Assembly (NCBI GenBank): GCA_002633025.1
Contig: NMRB01000152.1
Location: 513,529-577,528, forward strand
DNA from: Notospermus geniculatus
Lineage: Eukaryota; Nemertea; Pilidiophora; Heteronemertea; Lineidae
Length of the DNA stretch: 64,000 nt
Reading direction: 5' to 3'
Under the pieces are notes generated by a model that was given only the letters and a program-made list of their open reading frames with translations, was not told the DNA's origin and made no database searches. Position numbers and translations under genes: made by a program. Shown here piece by piece: positions 1 through 9,412 of this stretch (positions are counted from its first letter, which is position 1; the number at the start of each line of letters is the position of its first letter).

Positions 1-519
1 CAGTCCGGCAGAACCACCCCGATCTGGCTAATATATCCCGATTACTTTTCGTTAGCTCGATCTGGATAATGTATACGCATCTGGCTATCAGTAATACCCT
101 GATCGGGATATCACAGCAAATTTTGCCTTTATTGGCTCATTCTCACCATAAACACGAAGAGTCGGTCGTTTTTGATTGGCTTATCGGAAAGACCAGGTTC
201 AAATCTCGGCATTTACCGATTGATGCGAGAATTTCACCGTCAAAAACTTTTCAAAATGACGGAACACGTGGGAGGAATACGCCCAACTCCAACTATGCCA
301 ACAGAAACTGAATTTCCATGGGAATTTCACCCCAATGATGCCAATGGGATGCAAGTTATTTATTATAGAGAATAAAATGTGCTTCTGTAACAAGATTTAC
401 AATATCTTAATCGGGCTAATCGTTTCGATCGGGCTATATAGGAAATAGCCAGATCGGGGTAATTGTCTCGATCAGGCTATATCAGGAAATAGCCAGATCG
501 GGGTGGTTCTGCCGGACTG
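1..519. mobile_element. MITE with 29-bp perfect terminal inverted repeats
   Basis: Bases 1-29 (CAGTCCGGCAGAACC... ending ...GATCTGGCT) are the exact reverse complement of 491-519. The interior has no credible coding frame and holds short direct repeats of a 'cgatcgggctatata...agccagatcggggt' unit near 427-500. This is the structure of a non-autonomous DNA transposon of about 520 bp. The left target-site duplication would lie outside the window, so the superfamily cannot be assigned. It lies about 120 bases upstream of the cytochrome b5 start codon. Confidence 0.8.
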
Positions 520-637
520 ACTAATGAACATGTCGAAGGTAGAGACCCCACGTGGCGCCCCACAAAATCAATACGTGGTGAGAGGAACCTTAAATGTTGA
601 CACAGATGCGCAGAAAGAGGCGTTTTACCAATAAATA
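520..637 (+). promoter_or_regulatory. Short 5' flank/5' UTR of the cytochrome b5 gene
   Basis: Only about 118 bases separate the MITE from the ATG at 638. The interval must hold part or all of the 5' UTR, unless transcription starts inside or beyond the element. I see no clear TATA box or initiator. The last bases before the start (aaataATGc) have A at -3, a favourable initiation context. Confidence 0.3.
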
Positions 638-3600
638 ATGCCTGATAAAACAGAAAAGGTGTACTCTCTCGAGGAGGTGAAGAAACACAACGATAGTAAA
701 TCAGCATGGATTGCTATCCACGACAGAGTCTATGATGTCACAAAGTTTTTGGAAGAGGTTAGCAAAGTTTCTTTCGTGCAGGCAAGACTGCACTGAACAC
801 TGCAGAGCGCCAGAGTGCAGTGCAGTTTTCTGTACATTTAGTACTGTACTTGACATGCGTACATTGTACTGTATAGAAGGCCTACTCTTGTGCATGCATT
901 GGTGCGTGCAGCTGTTCACGATCACGTAACTACCTTGACCTCCTCTTGCAACTGAGTGTAATAATTCTTGTAAATAAAGGTCGACAGCTTGCTACGGTGC
1001 ATAGGCCTAGGCCTACACTTACTTTATACTACCAGTGGGTAGGCCCTACAGCAGACAGTCGTCGGTGTGTGTGAATGTGATGTCGTTTTGGTTTGTGAAG
1101 TCACATTTGTGATCAGATGTCATTGTTAATGTTATGGGATGCTATGCAATGTCATGTCATCAGGTCATGTCGTTACACTAGGCCTACTGACTGCTCAAAT
1201 TCACATTCAATTCAATTCAAAAAAGGTTTATTCTCCGTATAAAAAAGTACATTTATATTGTGGAAAACCGTGAGTGCAAGACAGAGAAGAGGGAGAGGGG
1301 GATTTGATGGAATGCTCAGCTTGGTGGTGGTGCACGCGGTGGCCGGTGGTGGTGGTAATGGCAGTTGGCATGGGACGATGTGTGATGAGTGACGTCGATG
1401 ATACCCACCATCCCCAAGCCGATACTTGTTAGCTAGTAAAATGCTAGCACATTCACCATCTTTTAATGCATATTTGTGGGTGCTGATCCCCTTGTTCATC
1501 CTATTTTCAGCATCCTGGTGGTGAAGAAGTCTTACTAGAGCTAGCAGGTAATCAAGTTCAACAAGTGTTTGCAGATTCAATTCAGCTTTATTTTAATTCT
1601 ATTCATATAATATACCTACCTTTGCCTTCTCCTGATTTGGTTTATTTTGACATGCTTCCTTTCTAAGTGATTATGAGGCCTGTTACAGATTTACATGTAT
1701 GATGGTGTGACCGGTTTTCGTGGTACTAAGACTTTACCGCCCGATTGCGGCGTTACTCGCTTTGCGTCCGTAATTGTTTTGGTATGTATCGAAAATAGAG
1801 ATATTAATTTACCTCTCAGAAGTTAAAAGTAGTGCTGTTGCACGCTGGATTTCTGGAAACGAACGCTCAAACCGAGCAATGCGCGTCGCCATCATCGGGC
1901 GGCGGATGTACCAGTTTTCGTGGTATGACGTCACTACCGGGCATATCTTACCTATGGTGGCCGGTAAGGTGAAAATTCCAATTCCAGTTTGTGGATAAGA
2001 CATTTCCGTATCAGATGCATAGATCACAGTCATCAGACCCAATTATTTATCAGGCAAGATCGATTTTCCTAAATATGTTGTTCACAAAACAACTTTTCTG
2101 TCAAGGAATTTGTGTTTATTACCATTACTTTTAGTTCCATTTCATTGACTTATGCTTACCGGCTGCGGTAGAATTCCGTTTATAATGAGGTCACTGTTGC
2201 GACGTCATTACAATATGCAAATAAGGGGTGAAGGTCAGCCGACTTATCCAGATCAGGGGCAATCTCAGTCATGTCAGTGGTGCAGATCATCGCCGAGATT
2301 TAGGCGCATTTTCTAAGGAATGCATGCATATTTCTTCATGGAAAACGGGTTTTCTTGATGCTATATGGCTAAGTTACGAAAATGTTCGTGTTTTTTGTGA
2401 ATAACTCACTTTTTTCCGGCCCATCTCGAACTTAATATATGCGACAAAAGATACGGTCCCCGATCTGCGGGAAATGTTTACATCTCGCGGGCGCGCGTGT
2501 GAATAAACGGGAAAAAACGGGAGTTCCACGAAAACTGTTCTACCCCGAAAACTGGTCACTCGATCATACAATTGTCTTCTTTTCCCAGGTGGCTATGCAA
2601 CAGAATCCTTTGAGGATGTTGGACATTCTGCAGATGCCAGAGAGCTCATGAAGGAGTATGCTATTGGTTCATTGGCTGAGGTGAGCATGAAATCTCTCTT
2701 CTGAAGTACATTTGGAAGGTTTGATAAGTGATAGTTTTACTATGGTCACTTCATGGTCTTGGTGTAACATAGGGAGCACTTCCAGTCTTCAAGCATTTGA
2801 ATGGTGCTCTCATTCTTCATGCACCTGTTGTATTGGTCCCGATAAAAAGTTTATCAGAATATTGATGCGTCGTGCCGGCCAAGTTGATGTCAATATCTTG
2901 ACTCCCTGCTCATTTTTACAGGCTGATAGAGAAGCCGAGTCATCGTCGTTTGTAAGTATGCAAATTCACCAATCGTTACATGCCCCATTTTATCTAAACA
3001 CCCGCTGTTCACTTACCTGTTCGTACACATAGTTGCATTATCAGCATTTTTTTGATGTCATTGTCGTAAATGTTTTTTTGGCTTGCATACATGTGTGTCA
3101 GACAGTTAGATAACCTGTCCTATTGTCCTATTTAGAGAGTAAACGATTTTCTTCTTGGAGTTAAGTGGCGATTTGTCTTTATTTCCAGAATTCCAGCAAA
3201 TTGTCATCAGGTGGTGATGGAGGAAGGTGAGTACTTTTCAAAACACCCCAAATTTGCCTCCTGCTACTGAATCAAGGTTCCCTTGGATTTGAATGCTGTA
3301 AATTAGCTCAGGCACTCTTCAAACCACATTGCATAGTTTGAAGAATTCAGATCGCGAAAATAAACCCGAGGCTGTTGAGTTTGACATGTGTTAGGATCAA
3401 ATGCTTTTGACCTCCTTCATACCTTGGCTGATCTTGCTTGAGATTTCATTCCTGCTTCAACATGGAAAAATTTCATAGTTTGTGTGTAAGACTTGGGTAC
3501 AGTATGTGTGTGTAAGGGGGATGCAGTTGCCCTTCTTCTCTTCAAATGTGAAAGATGACGAAGAGTTTGACTTGATTTTTTAGCAACTGCCTGGTGACTT

Positions 3601-4026
3601 AATGGGATTAACATGGAGTGGGAATGTCTTCCACAGCCAGTTTATGGTATATAATATTACTTGGACTTCTGTCTGCTCTCTACTTAGATGTATATATGTT
3701 TTTATGGCCCAAAACTACTGTATACCAATCTCTTGACTTTTCATTTAATCTGGCTAAAAGCTGAATCATGGTCCTACTATTAGTCCTTTAGATACTCGAG
3801 TTGTCTATGACCGGCTGAGTCACAGGTCTCTCTCATATTGATTCATTGTTCATATGATTTGATGTTTGAAACGATATGTCGTGGAGTATGTCATCTTGAT
3901 TTTGAGTGCCTAACATACTTTTCTTTATATCTTTCCAGTGCCTGGATGAGTTGGCTAGTACCTTTGGGCATTGCTCTTGCTGCTGCTCTCGTTTACCGAT
4001 TCGTTGTTGCACCTCAGACCAGTTAA
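638..4026 (+). CDS. CYB5: Cytochrome b5, membrane-anchored (six coding exons)
   Basis: The gene encodes a small tail-anchored heme protein that passes electrons to desaturases, P450s and related enzymes on the ER or outer mitochondrial membrane. Coding exons are 638-757, 1511-1547, 2589-2680, 2922-2951, 3189-3226 and 3939-4026. All have GT-AG borders and compatible phases (405 bases, 134 residues plus stop; human CYB5A is also 134). The protein starts [18 protein letters not shown]. It has the first heme-ligand segment [10 protein letters not shown] and the second [11 protein letters not shown]. After a Ser/Gly-rich linker ([17 protein letters not shown]) comes a hydrophobic anchor, [20 protein letters not shown], and a short tail ending [14 protein letters not shown] and DVGHS-DARE look slightly closer to vertebrate CYB5B than CYB5A, but I cannot settle the paralogue. 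It is convergent with HYDIN. No AATAAA is evident in the first 700 bases after the stop. Confidence 0.95.
1511..1547 (+). CDS. CYB5: Cytochrome b5 microexon carrying the HPGG heme motif
   Basis: This 37-base exon lies between 'tattttcag' and 'gtaatc'. It reads [12 protein letters not shown] plus one base, which joins GT of the next exon to give Gly (..[17 protein letters not shown]). The first His is the axial heme ligand of all cytochromes b5. Without this exon, exon 1 (..KFLEE) would join exon 3 out of phase and lose the ligand, so it must be constitutive. Confidence 0.93.
3939..4026 (+). CDS. CYB5: Cytochrome b5 terminal coding exon (membrane anchor)
   Basis: The acceptor is 'tctttccag' at 3930-3938 and the stop is TAA at 4024-4026. 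It encodes about 20 hydrophobic residues ([17 protein letters not shown]) followed by a short polar tail, the usual tail-anchor arrangement. Its first base completes Ser with AG from the previous exon. Confidence 0.93.
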
Positions 4027-4736
4027 CGTTACGACTGCACCGCTAAAATATGGCCTGCACGATGAATACGGGGCCTGCCCTTCTAGATCAGAAATCATGG
4101 GATCAAAGTCAATGATGATATGAATATTAATGATGATCAAACCACATTCATCACAGTAATGAAAATAAGCATTGAATTGAAATTCTTCCAAAATCTTCTG
4201 AGGTAGCACGTCAGATGCAACCTTTCTGACTCTTACAATTGGAGCCTCATGTAGATGGCAGCGCTGAGGGTGAGCCAAAATATGAGAACTTCTCACTGCC
4301 TATTTTCATTATTATAATTTATGTACCGGTAGATGTCTTGGGGAAACTGGGCAGAATTAATTCTCAGTTGGTTCTTTGCTTTACCATATTTAGGCCTACT
4401 ATGTGTGCGAGTTTTATCTCTGATTTGGCTAGCCTTTGCTGAATGAACTTGACAGCCAGTGATCCCCAGACAGAGGATCTTTTTATATATACGGTACTTT
4501 CATTTGATAGATATTTCTTGTAATCACTACACATGTTAAATAGATATTTAACAGGCGAGTATCCTTTCTGCTGATATGTTAGTGTCTTTTCTTCTCCATT
4601 CCAGGTGAAATTATCCCAACTGTAGTGTTACATCTTATACTTGTGTGTGAGATCGTCTAGGAAAACCCGTCAGATGTCGCATTTGAGGAAAGTGTTTTGG
4701 TCTTGGCGAACCCCACATTTCATTAGTTGAAATGTA

Positions 4737-4920
4737 CAGTAGAACCTCCCTTAGCGGACACCTCTGCCAGGAGGACACCTCTCTATTAAGGACACTAAAG
4801 TTCAGTCCCAAATTGACTATTTCTATTCATTTCAACCTCTATAATCAGGACACCTCTGGCTCTCAATTAAGGACAGCATTTGTCAGTCCCAGAGGTGTCC
4901 TTAATAGAGAGGTTCCACTG
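4737..4920. mobile_element. Tc1/mariner-type (pogo/Tigger-like) MITE, copy 1
   Basis: The element is flanked by TA on both sides (4735-4736 and 4921-4922). It has inverted ends CAGTAGAACCTC... and ...GAGGTTCCACTG, with internal 'ggacacctct' words on both strands. The TA duplication and CAGTnGAACCTC ends fit pogo/Tigger-derived elements. Related sequence occurs at 9985-10185 and 54700-54842. Confidence 0.8.
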
Positions 4921-6525
4921 TACTACGTAACAGGTAAACAGTAACAGATAAATGCACAGGCAATCTGCCAGTTGTTATTGATCATTCAGCGACATCCCAC
5001 GGGTTTTCCCACACCGCCACACATATTTGTGTAAAAAAAACAAGTTATTTTTCTTGACATTGAAATGCTGTCTATCAGTGATTATGACTCTATGAAATCA
5101 TCCTGTTAAACATGTAATTGTATTTAATTGATAGGAAATATAATTACAATGACCTAAATTTATATATGCCTGTTTACTTCATTTTATGTTGTTTCACTCC
5201 TGGACATCCGTCCGGAATGACCTTCATGAGAGACAGTGATGAAACCTCGGGGACAGAAATGTGAGGCAATGGAGCAATGATGACACGATGACGGTATGGA
5301 CCAGTGAGCAGTGTTGGAAAACTTCAGTCCTAGGACATATTTCATGTTTCTTTCACCACTGCACCACCTTCAGGAATGATAAAGGCAGGAAATCAGTCGA
5401 CCATTCTAGTATAGATATTGTAACTAGGACCTCCATTCCCAGGACTCTCACTCCTTACACACTTTCAGTTGGGAGGGAAAACAAAATGTGTTGGGCTCTG
5501 ACAGAGGCCATATGGTCGAAAGAGATAGGCCTAGCAGCGGACTGGGTGGGCCATTCATCCAGGATGCATTACTGGGGTGACCCTCAGAGACACTAAGCAG
5601 TGATCAAACTCCNAACCACGCCCTCACGAAGGATATGGCCTAAAAGAGACGCCTGAGCCATCCCCCTGGGGGAAAGGCCGTGATAGTCTACCATGACAAC
5701 CCCATTGTAACAGAGAAAAATTATCACAGTCTCAAAAACTGCCTTCTTGATTCATTTTATTAAAATATCTTCCAAATCGTGAATAGACCGACCGAGCTCT
5801 TACAAGACAAACCATGCAGTCTGTACTCATGAAAAACGCACCAGGCGCGCCAAAATTGTCTGAACTTTGCCCACGGCTCTAAAGATTTGCACGCGGCTCA
5901 TTGAAAAGTGCTATTTGTGTTTATAGCGGTATTTTCAAAACATCGTCTGCTTCTGCTAGACGACACATTTTGACCGAGTTGGATGTCAGGTTGTCCTCCC
6001 TCCGATTTCGGCAATTTTGTGGATTTTTGTTGGCCTACAACGGTAAGATTATGACAGTTCTACTCAGAAGTGTTGCCTGCACGTTGGGGGATACTTTGTT
6101 TGCAAAAACTTTGACCTTTTCGGCGAAACTTAGGCGAAATCAGGACATTGACGCCGTCTCGCTCTCCGGCCCCGCCCTCTGGTCCGGAGACAGTGTGATT
6201 CACACAAACTGTTCTTTTTCGTCTCGTTGCCCAGCCGAGGTCCATTTTATCATAGACTAGGCGTGACATCCGGCTTGACACCCTTTCAATAAAACAAGTT
6301 TCATCGTTCTGAGTGGGCCTAGGCCCCTAGTTCTGGAATCCTCACGTTTTCAATACACTGGACGTTGCACACGCACCGTGCATTCTGTAGGTCCGTTTCA
6401 AACTGGGGTTTCAAATTAAGATTCCTCCAATTATTTGCGTTCAAAATCAACTTGGATGGATTTCTTTGTATGAATGAATGATGCAATATTCTACAGTCGT
6501 TTTTCTGAGTGCAAAACCGCATAAA

Positions 6526-6955
6526 ATTCAGTTCGGGAAAGTTCCGAATTTGGAAACGTTTCTGATTTTAGAAGCCCAGCGATTCCAATATTGGCAACGT
6601 TTCTTTTTTCGGAAGCGGTTTTCGATTCCGATATCGGAATCGGTGTAGGCCTATTTGCATGTTAGGCCTAATCGGGATATGAGTAGCAAAAATCGGGAAG
6701 TATTTTTTTCCATTAACAGATGGCAGCACCTGTGACCTTGTATTTCACGGCGTAAAATCTGAATTACTGGCGTAAGTTGGCTGCAATCATCGATAATCAT
6801 CAATTATCATCATCAAAAGGCTTGATTGTGCCATAATATCTGGGCTTCCAAATTCAGAAACGTTCCCGATATTGGAATCGAAAATCGCTTCCAAAAAAAG
6901 AAACATTGCCAAAGTCGGAAACGTTTCCAATTTTTGAACTTTCCCGAACTGAATT
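6526..6955. mobile_element. Foldback element with long imperfect arms
   Basis: The left arm (from 'aattcagttcgggaaagtt') is mirrored by the right arm (ending 'aactttcccgaactgaatt'). Inside are many copies of 'ggaaacgtttc' and 'ttccgatattgg'-like words on both strands. Arms of roughly 110-130 bases are separated by about 180 bases. It has no coding content. Confidence 0.7.
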
Positions 6956-7568
6956 AGGCTTGGCCCACAACCGCGAAACCGAAGAAACTCGCTGAACATG
7001 GCTGACATCATGTTACGCGAATACATTGTTTCGGTTCAAAGGTCACCAACATGACCATATGAACATGTGGCGATTTGAATTACATAATAATACATGCAAA
7101 TGGCATAGTCCATGTTGGAGAACGCGCGAGGGGCCACAAATTAAAAGGGTTCCCCTACGGTATCTTTCTGTCGTTTTCTTCACCCAAATGCCTCGCACAT
7201 TGTCTTCACAAGAAGCAACAACATTGTCGTCAGTTTTTCTCGGACTAGCAGAAAGTTTTCGCAAAATAATCTTGGCGAAACCTCTAGAATGGGTCCCTTT
7301 ATTTCCCCATCGGCCCCTTTTGGTAGAGCCCTTCTTGGGGTCACCTACACATTCTGGCGGCAAGGTCCGTCGTCCTTTCCGATGACGCAACCAACGTGAG
7401 CGCACAAGTTGCGGAGTTTCTTCAAGATTCTGACCGGATTTACGGTTAGTTAATCAATTTACCAAATTAATTTCATCAGAATATTAAGAAATAGACTTCC
7501 CTCCACCTTTTTCGAGTTTTTTTGTACTTTGAAGTCATTAGATAAGAATATTTGGGGAAACAAAAATT

Positions 7569-8468
7569 TCCAGCACCAGTGACATGGCACAGGTCCAACA
7601 TCACCATCACCTCTCCTGTCCATGCAAGGTGGTCCTCCACAGTGACATCATTCCCAAGTCCATCTCTATATGAGCTACTTAGACCCTTTTCAAATTGATC
7701 AAAATGCTGCATGAACTCATCTGGATGGAGTTTTGGGCCTTTTTAGACTCCTTCACCTTTCAAGATAGGCCAAGTTTAGAGAACAGTTGAAATTGACATG
7801 GTCCTTTCTTTTCAGAGTCTCCTTTGTTTTACAGGACCTCTTTTGGAACATCTGTTGGACCCTTTAACCCTTTGAAAATATTCTCCTTGAAGGTTGAAGC
7901 TGATATTGACTTGTGGTTCTTTTTTCAGTGTGTCTCCTTCTGGTGGTGATGGTGGTGACAAGTCATCAGCAATGATCTAGAGACAAGACAGTGAGACACA
8001 TAAGGCAAGTAGATATAGTGTTAGCATCAAGACTGGCCTCCCAGTTTTTGACTGGCCTGAATGCAGACTTTGGGAGGTTTTCCACAATTTCCCCGTTTTT
8101 CCCAAAGAGCAATGGTTTTTCCATCTCCATGCAATTCCCTGATATTCCTGCCAAGGGGATGCTCCCCAGACCCCACTTGTGGATGAAGACCATGATGCTG
8201 AAGGGCACAGGGACTTGAGGCATGCACGGCAGGGGTGGTGGGTGTTTCCGAGGTCCAAAAGCACCCCACGGACAGTGCCCTGACCCCCGGGGTAACACAC
8301 CCCGGAAATATGTACCGTACATATTCTAACTCTGAATGAAAGACTTATGTTTATTTTTGTTGCTTTTAGGTCCGAACTTTCACTGGGTCAGACTGTCTCC
8401 CCTCCAGCACCAGTGACATGGCACAGGTCCAACATCACCTCTCCTGTCCATGCAAGGTGGTCCTCCAC
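7569..8468. repeat. Direct repeat pair of about 70 bases
   Basis: Bases 7569-7640 ('tccagcaccagtgacatggc...ggtcctccac') recur at 8403-8468 with a 6-base 'catcac' unit missing. The second copy starts just after a pyrimidine tract and an AG. A weaker pair occurs near 8578-8645 and 8757-8835. They look like remnants of a locally duplicated transposon. Confidence 0.6.
7929..7980 (+). other. Candidate alternative last exon of cytochrome b5 (speculative)
   Basis: A good acceptor ('ggttcttttttcag', ending 7928) precedes a short frame whose first base T completes Ser with the AG of cytochrome b5 exon 5, exactly as the anchor exon does. It then reads VSPSGGDGGDKSSAMI and stops at 7978-7980. The SGGDGG motif echoes exon 5. 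If used, the protein would lack the membrane anchor. No transcript evidence is available here. Confidence 0.2.
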
Positions 8469-8897
8469 TTGTGGGGATTTACCAGTGGCATCATGAGCAG
8501 GTTTCAATGGTAAGCTATCAATTTGGGATGAGTTGGGAGGGCTTCTTTAATTTCAGTGATGGTCACCTCCATGTCCTCATTGGCCTCCCAATACCCCGTG
8601 TACCAATTTTCACATCATACAATCACACTTATGTTGATTTCATAGTTTGGTTTTTGGTGTTACCCGGTAGTCATTTTTTCAGGAACTGTGATAACAAAAT
8701 GTACTTGCCTCTGCATCCGCTTGCCGTACCATGATGAAACCATCACCATTTTGTCTTCCTTGGCTCCAATACCATGAATACCAAGAGCACTAATTTTCAA
8801 CATCATACGCCGGATCACTCCTTCATGTTGATTTATTATTATTTTCCAAGACAAGAGACACAGATAACAGGGCATCAATTATAACAACCACAAAGAT

Positions 8898-8903
8898 TTT
8901 ATT
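8898..8903 (-). terminator. HYDIN: Candidate HYDIN polyadenylation signal
   Basis: TTTATT on the + strand is AATAAA on the HYDIN strand, about 510 bases past the stop codon. It would give a 3' UTR of about 530 bases. It was chosen by motif only. Confidence 0.4.
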
Positions 8904-9412
8904 TGCCAAAATCAAATACAAGTGATTGAATGTACATTTTTTCACAAAACTCTCTATGGTCAATATTACAATCAACAAAATAGGCGACATGTAATGGCCT
9001 CAAAAAAAGCTGACAAGTATTTAAAGTGGATGGAATCATTTATAATCAAGTAAACTTATCACACATTGTTTAGCTATTACCTATATTTAACATGAAAACA
9101 TGTGAGTAACACCTATGATAAATGGGGTCAGTATTTGTATTAATTTTTCCCAAGGGCCGAGGCCGAAGTATTATTGGCCCTATGTGAACAGTTGCTGGAG
9201 AATGCAATATTCATTTGTGCCAAATCACAGATGATTAGTGAGAAATGAGATCCTATTTAACAGCGGCCTAATGCAGTGCTGTTATAAGGTCTACTACAGC
9301 AGCATAAAACCTGTGGACGGAAATGTACACATCTGGCAATTTCAAACAAAGTTTTTACATGTACAACATATATATTTACAATTCTTTAGACTGGACGGAA
9401 GAAGATCACAGA

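Larger units (their letters stand above)
4027..8897. other. Intergenic DNA between the two convergent genes
   Basis: This stretch of nearly 5 kb holds the cytochrome b5 3' UTR, a pogo/Tigger-like MITE (4737-4920), a foldback element (6526-6955), a 70-base direct repeat (7569-7640 and 8403-8468) and possible retrotransposon debris near 7970-8880. One single N lies at 5613. Open frames of 100-120 codons near 5261, 5901 and 7026-7405 occur on overlapping strands, show no recognisable domain and lack splice or family support, so I do not call them genes. Confidence 0.6.

Noticed and set aside
1212-1580. Minus-strand frame of 122 codons over the cytochrome b5 microexon
   Set aside because: It overlaps the HPGG exon on the opposite strand, is proline-rich low complexity and has no homology.
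5901-6281. Possible small gene on either strand (about 119 and 73 codons)
   Set aside because: Moderately GC-rich but without homology, splice signals or a credible start. No second exon is identifiable.
7026-7405. Overlapping open frames of about 120 codons on both strands
   Set aside because: There is no recognisable domain, no splice support and no codon pattern unlike random DNA. Two opposing frames of similar length at one place argue for chance.
8660-8878. Minus-strand frame with HEGVIRRMMLKISALGIHG, faintly like a reverse transcriptase
   Set aside because: The resemblance is short, lacks the YxDD catalytic box and the flanks are low complexity. It is kept only as possible retrotransposon debris.
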